This document shows, one piece after another, positions 25,792-34,300 of a DNA stretch of 64,000 nucleotides. Each line of letters starts with the position of its first letter. Position 1 is the stretch's first letter. A program made the translations under genes and the position numbers. Under the pieces are notes generated by a model. The model had not been told where the DNA came from. It did not search any database and worked only from the letters and a program-made list of their open reading frames with translations. The DNA is from Pseudarthrobacter siccitolerans (GTDB lineage Bacteria > Actinomycetota > Actinomycetes > Actinomycetales > Micrococcaceae): NCBI RefSeq assembly GCF_001046895.1, contig NZ_CAQI01000029.1, positions 62,001-126,000 on the forward strand. The letters are read 5' to 3'.

Positions 25792-25803
25792 GTGCTGTGC
25801 AGA

Positions 25804-26481
25804 CTAGCGGGAGCGCTGGCGGAGGCGCTGCATGTCCAGGATGACCACGGCGCGGGCTTCCAGGCGGAGCCAGCCGCGCTGGACGAACTCGGCGAGGGCC
25901 TTGTTCACGGTCTCGCGGGAGGCTCCGACCAGCTGGGCCAGCTCTTCCTGCGTCAGTTCGTGGGCCACGAGGACACCGTCCGTCGCCGGGCGGCCGAAGC
26001 GGTCCGCGAGGTCCAGGAGCGCCTTGGCGACGCGGCCGGGCACGTCGGAGAACACCAGGTCCGAGAGGGAATCGTTGGTGCGGCGGAGCCGGCGGGCGAG
26101 GGCCTGCAGAAGCTGCGCGGAAACCTCGGGGCGGGTGCGGAGCAGGTTGTTCAGGCTTTCGTTCTTCAGCCCGGCCAGGCGGGTCTCCGACACTGCGGTA
26201 GCGGTGGCGGTACGCGGGCTGGGATCGAACAGGGCCATTTCGCCGAAGAGCTCACCCGGGCCGAGGATGGCGAGGAGCGATTCACGGCCGTCCGGGGAGG
26301 TACGGCCCAGCTTCACCTTGCCGGAAACGATGAAGTAGAGCTGGTCGCCTTGGTCGCCCTCACGGAAAACCGAAGCACCGCGGGAAAGGTCCACCTCGGT
26401 GAGCTCGTCCGTCAGCAGACGGAATGCGTCGTCGTCGAGCGTGGCGAAAAGTGGTGCTCGGCGCAGTACCTCGATGTCCAT
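25804..26481 (-). CDS. crp: Crp/Fnr family regulator (Crp/GlxR ortholog)
   Basis: A 225-residue global regulator with an N-terminal cyclic nucleotide-binding barrel and a C-terminal winged helix. The phosphate-binding cassette reads FGEMALFDPSPRTATA, with Glu and Arg for cAMP contact. The recognition helix region is ELTQEELAQLVGASRETVNKAL, in which ETV and K read TGTGA/TCACA-type sites. The ATG at 26481 is preceded by AGGAGA at six bases. It is adjacent to, and divergent from, the MarP-type protease gene. A near-consensus target lies upstream of acs at 43073-43088. Orthologs are Rv3676 and corynebacterial GlxR. Confidence 0.93.
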   Translation of the reverse strand: MDIEVLRRAPLFATLDDDAFRLLTDELTEVDLSRGASVFREGDQGDQLYFIVSGKVKLGRTSPDGRESLLAILGPGELFGEMALFDPSPRTATATAVSETRLAGLKNESLNNLLRTRPEVSAQLLQALARRLRRTNDSLSDLVFSDVPGRVAKALLDLADRFGRPATDGVLVAHELTQEELAQLVGASRETVNKALAEFVQRGWLRLEARAVVILDMQRLRQRSR

Positions 26482-26665
26482 AAAATCTCCTGAATAAAAG
26501 TTTCGGCTGTGGCGCTTGTGCCATTGTTTCAGAATTTTCAAGGTTCTGTGACGAACTTGGCAGCCAAAACGCCCCAACGGCGGGCAGGGGAGGCGGCGGC
26601 AGCCCTCAGAAAATTGTCAGCCTGCGCCACTAGAATGAGCCTACAACTGCTTATAAGGAGCCTTA

Positions 26666-27850
26666 GTGGTCGGCTTGACTGTCCTGGACATCGTCCTGAT
26701 CCTGGCGCTGCTGTCCTATCTGGCCTACGGCCTGCGCAACGGCTTCCTCGTCACGGTCGGCGGCATTGCCGGGTTTGCCGCCGGGGCCATCGCCGCCTTT
26801 TTCGCGGTCCCTTTGGTGAGCGGCTTCGTGACCGACTCCGGATGGAGGCTGACGGCCATCGTGGCCGCCGCCGTCGCGCTGGTGGTTCTCGGCCATGGAC
26901 TCGGCACCATGGTCGGCCGGCAAATCCGCGGCGCCGTGCGGATCAGGCCGCTGCGGGCCGTTGACCGCCTGGTGGGTGGCGCGGTGAACCTGGCGGTCTC
27001 TGCCCTGGTCATGTCCATGCTGGCCTTCAGTATCGGCTCCCTCGGCGTGCCGTTTGTTTCCCAGCAGCTTGCCGACTCCAAGGTGATCCGTTTTATCGAC
27101 GGCATGACACCGGACCCCGTGAAAGCCACCATGGCGCAGCTGCGCTCGGAAGTGATCGGCAACGGCATTCCCACGCTGATTGAAGGTCTGGACCAGGGCC
27201 AGGCCGTGCCGGTGCCGGACGCCAGTACTGACACCCCAGCCCTGAACCGGGCCGCCGAATCGGTCCTGAAAATTGCCGGGACTGCCTACCAGTGCGGCCA
27301 GAACCAGACGGGCACCGGCTTCGTGGTTTCGGAAGACCGGATCGTCACCAACGCCCATGTTGTGGCGGGCGTGTCGGAGCCGGTGGTCGAGATGGCCGAC
27401 GGCGGAGCGATGCCCGGGCGTGTTGTCTACTTCGACACCAAACACGACCTCGCCGTGCTCGCCGTTGAGGACCTTCCTGTCCAGCCGCTGCCGCTGAGCA
27501 CCGACCTGCCCAGCGGCAGCCCGGCAGCGTTCGCGGGCTACCCGCACGGCGGGCCTTTCCAGTCCCGGCCCGCCACCATCCAGGACATCACCACGGTGCT
27601 GGTGCCGGACATCTACGGCAGCAACCCGTCGCCCGAGGAGATCTATCGGCTGGCCGGGAACGTCCAACCCGGCAACTCCGGCGGCCCGCTCCTGACCACG
27701 GACGGCCAGGTGGCCGGTGTGATCTTCGCGAAAGCGACCTCCGACGCGGAGATGGGCTTCGCCATCACCATGGACGACCTCAACCCTGTAGCCTCGCAGG
27801 CGGCGTCTTTGAGCGCCCCCGTTTCCTCTGGACAGTGCATCCAGAAGTAA
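26666..27850 (+). CDS. MarP-like membrane serine protease (CvpA plus trypsin-like domains)
   Basis: A 394-residue protein. Residues 5-135 are a CvpA-type membrane part with four hydrophobic helices; residues 195-385 are a chymotrypsin-fold protease outside the membrane. The catalytic triad is visible as TNAHVVAG (His), KHDLAVL (Asp) and PGNSGGP (Ser). In mycobacteria MarP (Rv3671c) protects against acid and oxidative stress by processing a cell-wall hydrolase; the same role here is an inference. The GTG at 26666 has TAAGGAG five bases upstream. It is divergent from crp and convergent with aroQ. Confidence 0.92.
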   Translation: MVGLTVLDIVLILALLSYLAYGLRNGFLVTVGGIAGFAAGAIAAFFAVPLVSGFVTDSGWRLTAIVAAAVALVVLGHGLGTMVGRQIRGAVRIRPLRAVDRLVGGAVNLAVSALVMSMLAFSIGSLGVPFVSQQLADSKVIRFIDGMTPDPVKATMAQLRSEVIGNGIPTLIEGLDQGQAVPVPDASTDTPALNRAAESVLKIAGTAYQCGQNQTGTGFVVSEDRIVTNAHVVAGVSEPVVEMADGGAMPGRVVYFDTKHDLAVLAVEDLPVQPLPLSTDLPSGSPAAFAGYPHGGPFQSRPATIQDITTVLVPDIYGSNPSPEEIYRLAGNVQPGNSGGPLLTTDGQVAGVIFAKATSDAEMGFAITMDDLNPVASQAASLSAPVSSGQCIQK

Positions 27851-27878
27851 GGGCCCTCCAAGAAGCAGCAGCAGGTGG

Positions 27879-28337
27879 CTAGAGGACTTCCGCGAGGTAG
27901 TCGATGGCCAGCTTGTAGCCGAATACCCCGGCGCCCACGATCACCGCGGAGCACACCGGCGACAGGAACGAATGGTGCCGGAATTCCTCGCGCTGGTGCA
28001 CGTTGGTGATGTGGACCTCGACGGCGGGCAGCTGCACCGCTGCGAGGGCATCGCGAAGTGCCACGGACGTGTGCGTGAAGGCGCCGGCGTTGAGGACAAT
28101 TCCGACGGCGGATCCCCGGGCGGCGTGGATGGCGTCCAACAGCACGCCCTCATGGTTTGACTGAACGCATTCGGCCGCGAACCCGTGTGCCTGAGCAGTG
28201 CGGGCGGCCAGTTCCTCCACGTCCGCCAGGGTGGACGTGCCGTATTTTTCCGGCTCGCGGGTCCCCAGCAGGTTCAGGTTGGGTCCGTTGATTACCAGGA
28301 TGGTGCCGCGGCTGTCTGGGGTGGTGGCTTCACTCAT
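27879..28337 (-). CDS. aroQ: 3-dehydroquinate dehydratase, type II
   Basis: A 152-residue dodecameric enzyme of the shikimate pathway that dehydrates 3-dehydroquinate. [12 protein letters not shown], with Asn and Arg and the later Tyr24-equivalent in KYGT, is at the N-terminus. [18 protein letters not shown] and [18 protein letters not shown] contain the catalytic His and the substrate loop. The first ATG with the right length is at 28337; TAGATT is seven bases upstream without a Shine-Dalgarno sequence, so it is probably leaderless. No other aro genes are adjacent, so it could serve synthesis or quinate use. Confidence 0.96.
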   Translation of the reverse strand: MSEATTPDSRGTILVINGPNLNLLGTREPEKYGTSTLADVEELAARTAQAHGFAAECVQSNHEGVLLDAIHAARGSAVGIVLNAGAFTHTSVALRDALAAVQLPAVEVHITNVHQREEFRHHSFLSPVCSAVIVGAGVFGYKLAIDYLAEVL

Positions 28338-28405
28338 GAATGCAAATCTAGTGTGCGGGGGCCCGGGCCGCATTTCTTACGGTTCGTTCTTGATCACCAA
28401 TGGAA

Positions 28406-28468
28406 CAACGCGGGGTCAGTTATTGCCCGTCCAGGCGGCCTGGATGGGCATTAGCTGACCCCGCGTTG
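28406..28468. terminator. Long two-part hairpin downstream of the GH36 gene
   Basis: Outer perfect 14-bp arms (28406-28419 and 28455-28468; CAACGCGGGGTCAG and its complement) enclose an inner arm pair TGCCCGTCCAGG/CCTGGATGGGCA with one mismatch. It lies 33 bases after the minus-strand GH36 stop and upstream of aroQ. It may end the sugar operon; its length and internal structure also fit a dispersed palindromic repeat. Confidence 0.65.
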
Positions 28469-28501
28469 CTTTAGCTTTGTTCCCGGTGCTGCCCTGCCGG
28501 T

Positions 28502-30682
28502 CTAGAGGGCGGTGAAGTGCAGCAGCAGCGCGTGCTCGGGGTTGAGGATGGGCATGGGCAGGCCTACCTCGGCCAGGAAACGGCCGTTGGCTATCGCTCC
28601 GTCTGCCAGCCAGGCCGGAGGCTGGACCTGCGTGAAAGTGTGGCCGTAGTCGGCATCACCCGGTGCCGGGAAGATGGCTTCCACCCGGTAGTCGCGGTCC
28701 GGCTCCAGGCCGGGGATGGCCACCTTGCCGGGCTGTTCGGAGAAAGCGGTGCGCGTGCTGACCAAGGCGAACAGCGCCGCCGTCGTGCCGGCCAAAGGAG
28801 ACGACGCAGCCACCGCGCCGTGCAGCATCAGTGACTCATCCGGAACGTCCGCGCGGACCATCAGCCCCCTGTGGATGAGGTCGCGGTGCTCCTTGTACAG
28901 GCCGATGAACCGCTTGAGCTCCTCACGTTCAGCACCCGTGACCTGCCGGACGTCCCATTCCATACCGAAATGCCCAAAGAGGGCCGTGATGGCACGGAAG
29001 GACAAATCGTGAGTACGGGCCGTGGTGTGCGAGGTGGTGGGGCCGATGTGTCCGCCCACCAGCTCCGGCGGCACCACCAGCCCGGTCCACCTCTGGATGC
29101 TTTGGCGCTCCAGGGCATCGTTGCAGTCCGAGGCCCAAATCCGGTCCGTCCGCTCCAGAATGCCCAGGTCAACACGGGCGCCGCCGGAGGAACAGCTTTC
29201 AATCTCGACGCCGGGGTGACCCTTCTTGAGCTCGTCGAAGAGGCGGTAGGCGGCCAGGGTCTGCTCGTGGACGGAGGAGCGGCCGGCGTGGCCGTGTTCG
29301 AGCAGGTCCCGGTTCTGGTCCCACTTCAGGTAGCTGATCCTGTTTTCACGCAGCAGGGCGTCGATGCGGTCAAAGATGTACTGCCAGGCTTCGGGGTTGA
29401 CCAGGTCGATGACGTGCTGGTTCCGCCACTCCAGCGGCAGCCGGCCGCCGTCCTTGTGGGACAGGGCCGCCGGGCCCACGATCCACTCCGGGTGGGCTCG
29501 GGCAACATCCGAGTTGAGGTTGACCATTTCCGGCTCCACCCACAGGCCGAATTCCATGCCGCGCGAGGTGACGGCGTCAATCAGCGGGGTAAGCCCGTCG
29601 GGCCACAGCGTCTCGTCCACGTACCAGTCGCCGAGCCCGGCGTGGTCGTCGCGGCGGCCGCGGAACCAGCCGTCGTCGAGTACGAAACGCTCGACGCCGA
29701 GGTCCGCGGCCGAATCGGCGAGCTCGATCAGGGCGGACAGGTTGTGGTCGAAGTAGACGGCTTCCCACGTGTTCAGCACCACGGGACGAGGCTTGCCGCC
29801 GCCGGCGTCGGGCAGCACGTGGTGCGGGCGGGAGCGGAACCAGCTGTAGAAGGCCTCGCTGATGCCGTCCAGGCCGCGGTCCGAGTAGGCGGCGAACAGG
29901 GCTGGCGTGGTGTAGCTGCCCTGGGGTGCGAGGATGACCTCGGCCGGTCCCAGGAGTTCGGAGCCGCCGATCATGGTGCGGCCGTCGCCGATGGTGTCGG
30001 TGAACTGCTCGTGGTTGCCGCTCCACGCCAGGTGCGTGGCCCAGACCTTCCCGTGGCGGTTGCCGAACCCGGGGGTGCCGGCGGCGAGCAGCAGGGATGA
30101 ATCGTGGCCGGTGCGGCCGTGCCGGCCGGTCCGTACCCAGGTGCCCTGCTGGATGCTGCGGCGCTGCGGGTGGTTTTCCCGGCACCAGCGGCCGGTCAGG
30201 TCAAGGAGTTCGACGGCGTCCGGAGCCACGGGGAGGACAGTGGCCAGTTCGTCCAGCTGGTAGGGGGTGGTTCCGTCATTGGTGACGGTATGCCGCAGTT
30301 CCAGCAGACCGCCGTCGTGCAGCGTGATGTCCGACGAAACGGTGATTCCAGCGTCGGCATCGGTCTGCGTGATGACCGCGGTGGTGCCCTCGGCGCGTGC
30401 TGCCACGGTGCGAAGGCGCGGCGAGAAGTCGAGTCCGGAGACGCCGTCGGCCGTGCGGTGCCCGCGCAAACCGGGCCGGCCGCGCCAGCTGGAGGAAGCC
30501 TGGGGCAGGAGGCCGGCGGGAACGGTGGCGTCGATGGCGGAGTGCGGGACCGGCTCACCGAGGATGGCAAGGTCCGGAAGGGTGCTGCCAAGATCCGCGC
30601 CCCAATGGATGATCTCGGCCTCCCCGCTGTTGAAGCTGATCACCAGGCTGGTGCCGGCGGAACGGAGGTGGAGGGGGTCCAT
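28502..30682 (-). CDS. Alpha-galactosidase, glycoside hydrolase family 36
   Basis: A 726-residue enzyme that releases alpha-galactose from melibiose, raffinose-type sugars or galactosides. Architecture: N-terminal beta-sandwich (residues 1-310), (beta/alpha)8 barrel with WEAVYFDHN, FVLDDGWFRGR and GLWVEPEMVN, then a C-terminal beta domain. The nucleophile is Asp455 in YLKWDQNRD; the acid/base region is CSSGGARVDLG and ASDCNDALERQS. There is no signal peptide, so it acts on imported sugar. It is the last gene of an operon after two permeases and a binding protein. A strong stem-loop separates it from the binding-protein gene. Confidence 0.95.
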   Translation of the reverse strand: MDPLHLRSAGTSLVISFNSGEAEIIHWGADLGSTLPDLAILGEPVPHSAIDATVPAGLLPQASSSWRGRPGLRGHRTADGVSGLDFSPRLRTVAARAEGTTAVITQTDADAGITVSSDITLHDGGLLELRHTVTNDGTTPYQLDELATVLPVAPDAVELLDLTGRWCRENHPQRRSIQQGTWVRTGRHGRTGHDSSLLLAAGTPGFGNRHGKVWATHLAWSGNHEQFTDTIGDGRTMIGGSELLGPAEVILAPQGSYTTPALFAAYSDRGLDGISEAFYSWFRSRPHHVLPDAGGGKPRPVVLNTWEAVYFDHNLSALIELADSAADLGVERFVLDDGWFRGRRDDHAGLGDWYVDETLWPDGLTPLIDAVTSRGMEFGLWVEPEMVNLNSDVARAHPEWIVGPAALSHKDGGRLPLEWRNQHVIDLVNPEAWQYIFDRIDALLRENRISYLKWDQNRDLLEHGHAGRSSVHEQTLAAYRLFDELKKGHPGVEIESCSSGGARVDLGILERTDRIWASDCNDALERQSIQRWTGLVVPPELVGGHIGPTTSHTTARTHDLSFRAITALFGHFGMEWDVRQVTGAEREELKRFIGLYKEHRDLIHRGLMVRADVPDESLMLHGAVAASSPLAGTTAALFALVSTRTAFSEQPGKVAIPGLEPDRDYRVEAIFPAPGDADYGHTFTQVQPPAWLADGAIANGRFLAEVGLPMPILNPEHALLLHFTAL

Positions 30683-30751
30683 AGGATCTCTTTCAGGGTT
30701 TAAGGGGTGCGCCTTAAGTTACGCACGCGAGGAAAGCAAGGGGAAGGGGCG

Positions 30752-30794
30752 GCCGGATGCCGCCGCCGCGAGGAGGGCAACGGCGGCATCCGGC
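30752..30794. terminator. Intra-operon stem-loop after the binding-protein gene
   Basis: Perfect 14-bp arms GCCGGATGCCGCCG and CGGCGGCATCCGGC have a 15-base loop, between the binding protein (stop at 30835) and GH36. There is no T-run. It likely stabilises the upstream mRNA or weakens read-through, so that binding protein exceeds hydrolase. A similar hairpin follows the binding-protein gene of the second operon. Confidence 0.65.
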
Positions 30795-30834
30795 GCAGTG
30801 GCTGCGACCACATACGCAGCCACGGATTGGGGGG

Positions 30835-32175
30835 CTACTTGAACAGGGCGTTGACCTGTTCGTTGGCCTGGGTGAGGGAGCTTGCGGGCGCCTTGCCGGA
30901 GACGACGGCGTCCATGGCGGGCTCCATGATGCCCTTGACCTTGGCGGTGTTGTCCGTGATGGGGTACAGGAACGTGGTCTTGTTCTTGACGTGCTCGGTG
31001 AAGGCGGTGACGTCCACACCCTTGGCTGCGAACGCTTCAGCGGCCTTGTCCGAGGATGCCTTGAGCGCCGGGAATACTACGGCCTTGGAGGCTACGACGT
31101 CCTGGCAGTCGGCGGAGGCAAGGTATTCCACCCACTTGATGGATGCGTCCTTTTTCTTGGTGCCGGCCCAGATGGAATCGGCCAGGCCGTTGAACATCGA
31201 CGCCCGCTCGCCCTGGGGGCCGACGGGGGTGGGGGCGATGCCCACTTCGATGCCCTTGTAGCCCGTGTACTGGCCTACCATCCACGAACCGTGCGCGTTG
31301 ATGGCGGACTTGCCAGCCGCGAATGTGTCAGCCATGGCGGCGCCCACAGTGGTTTCCAGCTTGGGCATGTAGCCCTTGTCAGCAAGGCCGGCGAACCATT
31401 CCATGCTCTCCTGGAATTTAGGGTCGTCGTAGTTGTAGTGGGTGCCCCAGGGGTTCTTGTCCGTGTGGGACCAGCCGGTGGTGTTGGTGAGGTAGCTCCA
31501 TTCGGTCTGGCCGGAGGAGTCGCCGCCGCCGTTCAGGCCCAGCCCGTAGACGGCAACGTTGTTCTTGTCGAAGCCGGGCTCGTCGCCGCGCTTGCCGCTC
31601 TTGTCCACGGTGAGGTGGGCGACAACCTTTTCGTACGTGCCGCCGTCTTCCGGATTCCAGGTGAGGTTCTTCATCTGGTCCTCGGTGACGCCCGCGCTGG
31701 CCAGCATGGCCTTGTTGTAGAACAGGCCGATGGTGTCCCAGTCCTTGGGCAGGCCGTAACGCTTGCCGTCCTGGCCCACCCAGAGGTCGGCGAGTCCTTC
31801 GTTGTAGGCGGTCAGGTCGATGTTGTCCTTCTCGACGGCGTCGTCGATGGCCAGCAGTTGCTTGTTTTCGGCGAGTTCGCCGTAGCGGCCCAGGTGGTTG
31901 GTGAACACGTCCGGGGCGGTGCCGCCAACGAAGCCGTTGGTGAGGGTGCTCCAGTAATCGTCCCAGCCGCGCTGGGTGATTTTGACTGTGATGTCCGGGT
32001 TGGCCTTGGTGAAATCGTCAGCGCACTGCTGGTAGGCCGGAAGCTGGTTGGCGTCCCAGAGCCAGTAGCTGATCTCGCCCTTGGAGGACTCCGCCGAGGA
32101 GGCGGATCCGCTGCAGGCGGACAGGGACAGTGCCACAGCGGCAGCAACGGCGACGGCGCCGAGGGTTTTCTTCAT
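30835..32175 (-). CDS. Carbohydrate ABC transporter substrate-binding lipoprotein
   Basis: A 446-residue family 1 solute-binding protein. MKKTLGAVAV..., then a lipobox LSLSAC (Cys21), then a Ser-rich linker gives a lipid-anchored extracellular protein. The mature part has EISYWLWDANQLPAYQQCADDF and WDTIGLFYNKAMLASAGV, typical of CUT1 sugar binders. The operon with GH36 suggests an alpha-galactoside such as melibiose or raffinose. It follows two permease genes; a stable stem-loop lies after its stop. Confidence 0.92.
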   Translation of the reverse strand: MKKTLGAVAVAAAVALSLSACSGSASSAESSKGEISYWLWDANQLPAYQQCADDFTKANPDITVKITQRGWDDYWSTLTNGFVGGTAPDVFTNHLGRYGELAENKQLLAIDDAVEKDNIDLTAYNEGLADLWVGQDGKRYGLPKDWDTIGLFYNKAMLASAGVTEDQMKNLTWNPEDGGTYEKVVAHLTVDKSGKRGDEPGFDKNNVAVYGLGLNGGGDSSGQTEWSYLTNTTGWSHTDKNPWGTHYNYDDPKFQESMEWFAGLADKGYMPKLETTVGAAMADTFAAGKSAINAHGSWMVGQYTGYKGIEVGIAPTPVGPQGERASMFNGLADSIWAGTKKKDASIKWVEYLASADCQDVVASKAVVFPALKASSDKAAEAFAAKGVDVTAFTEHVKNKTTFLYPITDNTAKVKGIMEPAMDAVVSGKAPASSLTQANEQVNALFK

Positions 32176-32214
32176 GGTTCTACTTTCCGTTTCGGGTGGG
32201 GGATGACGTGGTGG

Positions 32215-33141
32215 TTACTTGATGCCGGAGAAGCCGATGGAGTTGACGATCTTTTTGCCGAAGGCGGCAAAGAGGATCAGCACCGGCAGGGCCGAGATGA
32301 GGGTTGCCGCCATCAGGCCTGACCAGTCCGGTGCGCCCTGCGGAGACTGGGACTTGAAGACGCCCAGGCCCACCTGGAGCACGCGCACGTCGTCCTGGGA
32401 GCCCACCAGCAGCGGCCAGAAGTATTCGTTCCACTGGCCGATGAAGGTGAGCAGGGCGAGGGTGGCGATGGGGGCTGCGGCGTTGGGCAGGATGATCTGG
32501 AAGAAGATCCGCAGGTGCTTGGCGCCGTCAAGCATTGCCGCCTCCTCCACTTCGCGGGACATGTTCAGGAAGAACTGCCGCAGGAAGAAGATGGCGAAGG
32601 GGGTCATAAAGAGGTAGGGCAGGACCATGCCGAGCATCGTGTTGAGCAGGTCCAGGTTCTTGATCAGCAGGAAGTTCGGCAGGGCAGTGAAGATCGGCGG
32701 GACCAGCATGGTGCCCAGGAAGAGGCTGAAGACGGCGTTGCGGCCCTTCCAGCGCAGCCGGGCGAAAGCGTAGGCGGCCATGGCGCTGAAGAAGACTGCG
32801 CCCGCGGTGGTGATGGAGGAGAAGACGATCGAGTTCCGCAGGTAGATCCAGAAATCGATCTGTGCGCCGGACCCGCCTTCCGCCACGGCTTCCGCCGCTG
32901 ACTGGAGCCCGAAGACCCGTTTGAAGGCGCCGAAGCTGAATTCCGCCGGCAGCAGGCTGGCGGCGTTGGTGGCCAGTGCGTTGTTGGTGGACAGGGCCGT
33001 CCGCAGGACCCACAGGAAGGGCAGGACGGAGACGGCGATGGCGAGGACCAGCAGGGCCCAGGCGGCGGCGCGCCGGGGGTTGAAAGTACGACGGCGGATG
33101 GTTGGGGCCGGCAGCTGCGCGCGGCGTGCGGTGGTGGTCAT
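32215..33141 (-). CDS. Carbohydrate ABC transporter permease (MalG type)
   Basis: A 308-residue inner-membrane permease with about six helices. The cytoplasmic EAA loop is EEAAMLDGAKHLRIFFQIILP, cut here to its core EAAMLDGA and G-x-x-x-x-x-x-ILP, which contacts the ATPase. CUT1 systems commonly use a shared MsiK-type ATPase encoded elsewhere, and no ATPase gene is present here. It lies ten bases after the MalF-type permease gene and 39 bases before the binding-protein gene. Confidence 0.93.
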   Translation of the reverse strand: MTTTARRAQLPAPTIRRRTFNPRRAAAWALLVLAIAVSVLPFLWVLRTALSTNNALATNAASLLPAEFSFGAFKRVFGLQSAAEAVAEGGSGAQIDFWIYLRNSIVFSSITTAGAVFFSAMAAYAFARLRWKGRNAVFSLFLGTMLVPPIFTALPNFLLIKNLDLLNTMLGMVLPYLFMTPFAIFFLRQFFLNMSREVEEAAMLDGAKHLRIFFQIILPNAAAPIATLALLTFIGQWNEYFWPLLVGSQDDVRVLQVGLGVFKSQSPQGAPDWSGLMAATLISALPVLILFAAFGKKIVNSIGFSGIK

Positions 33142-33151
33142 GGAGGATTCC

Positions 33152-34093
33152 TTAGTCCAGGTCCGACTCGTTGCCCTTGAGGAACTTCATCTGGATGAAG
33201 GCCACCAGGGCGAGGATGAGGAAGAGAATGACGGCGATGGCCGATCCGTAGCCGAAATCCGACTCGGTGAAGGCGCGCTGGTAGATGTAGTACTGGATGA
33301 CGCGGGTGGCGTTCACCGGGCCGCCTGCGGAGGTGACGGCAACGGTGTCGAAGACCTGGAAGGAACCGATCACGGTCACCACCAGCACCAGGACCAGGAC
33401 CGGACGCAGCAGCGGAATGGTGATCTTGCGGAACGTCTGCAAGGCTGACGCGCCGTCCAGCTTCGCTACCTCATACACATGGCCGGGGATGGCCTGCAGG
33501 CCGGCGAAGATCAGCAGCGCGGTGTAGCCCATGTGCCGCCAGGTGTTGATCAGGGCCTGGGTGGGGATGGCCCACGCTTCACTGCCGAAGAAGGCCACCC
33601 GGGAAAGTCCCGCCCACTCGATGAACTGGTTCACCACACCGATCTGGTAGTCGAGCATCCAGAACCACAGCAGCGCGGCGATGACGTTGGACATCAGGTA
33701 CGGCAGCAGCAGGGCGCCCCGGATGATGGTGGATTTGGCCACCTGGTGCATGAGGAGCGCCAGGCCCAGGGCCAGTGCGGTCTGCAGGACGATGTTCAGG
33801 AAGACGTACTGGCCGGTGACAGCGAGTGAGTTCCAGAAGAGGGGATCCTTGGCGATGGCCGTGTAGTTCTCGATGCCCACCCATTCCGGGTCTCCCAGGA
33901 TGTTGTATTCGGTGAAGCTCAGGTACACGCCGCGGATGGTGGGGACGACGTAGAAAACGATAAACCCGATCATGGCCGGGGCGATGAACAGCAGTGCAAT
34001 CTTGAGGTCCCCGAACCGGCGGAGGCCGGTGTAGGGCTTGGGCTTGTCCGGAGCAGGCGCAACAGATCTTGGGTTCCTGGCAAGGGTGGTCAT
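33152..34093 (-). CDS. Sugar ABC transporter permease (MalF type)
   Basis: A 313-residue inner-membrane permease with six predicted helices. The EAA loop appears as VYEVAKLDGASALQTFRKIT, with the conserved Gly and the following IPLLRP. It is the first gene of the GH36 operon; AAAGGG lies upstream of the ATG. Its promoter, with a LacI-type operator over the -10 box, lies at 34139-34168. Confidence 0.93.
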   Translation of the reverse strand: MTTLARNPRSVAPAPDKPKPYTGLRRFGDLKIALLFIAPAMIGFIVFYVVPTIRGVYLSFTEYNILGDPEWVGIENYTAIAKDPLFWNSLAVTGQYVFLNIVLQTALALGLALLMHQVAKSTIIRGALLLPYLMSNVIAALLWFWMLDYQIGVVNQFIEWAGLSRVAFFGSEAWAIPTQALINTWRHMGYTALLIFAGLQAIPGHVYEVAKLDGASALQTFRKITIPLLRPVLVLVLVVTVIGSFQVFDTVAVTSAGGPVNATRVIQYYIYQRAFTESDFGYGSAIAVILFLILALVAFIQMKFLKGNESDLD

Positions 34094-34138
34094 CTTCGAC
34101 CCTTTCCTGACTGTGACGGGGGTAACAACTTGAGCTGT

Positions 34139-34168
34139 AATCTACACGAGTAGATGTAGGACTGGCAA
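34139..34168 (-). promoter_or_regulatory. Promoter of the GH36/ABC operon with LacI-type operator
   Basis: Minus-strand -35 TTGCCA (34168-34163), 18-base spacer, -10 TAGATT (34144-34139). The palindrome TCTACACGAGTAGA (34141-34154), with the central CG typical of LacI-family sites, covers the -10 side of the spacer, so binding would block the polymerase. Confidence 0.6.
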
Positions 34169-34218
34169 GAGCTACTTTTCGGGCGTCAGGGTCTGGAATC
34201 AGTTCAACATCTGGCTTA

Positions 34219-34232
34219 TTGACTCGAGTAGA
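34219..34232 (+). promoter_or_regulatory. Second LacI-type operator, over the oxidoreductase promoter
   Basis: TTGACTCGAGTAGA shares CGAGTAGA with the first site and has a perfect ACTCGAGT centre. TTGACT is also a good -35 box for the plus-strand oxidoreductase-lacI genes; the matching -10 is weak. Confidence 0.5.
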
Positions 34233-34300
34233 AGCAGGTGCAACACTGGCTTCCTGATGACGAGCGCCGCCTTGGTGCTCACACAACCGAAGGGCAGACA

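Larger units (their letters stand above)
25384..25803. other. 420-base gene-free stretch with repeat arrays and a terminator
   Basis: It holds the 32-bp tandem array at 25441-25610, a second, weaker 32-bp-period array with GTGAGCG at 25655, 25687 and 25719, and the terminator at 25765-25791. Short open frames here are made of the repeat and change frame with each unit, so none is called. Confidence 0.7.

Noticed and set aside
34112..34127. Crp-like site TGTGACGGGGGTAACA before the GH36/ABC operon
   Set aside because: It matches nine of ten consensus positions but lies downstream of the predicted transcription start, close to the start codon, so it is not called as a feature. Binding data could change this.
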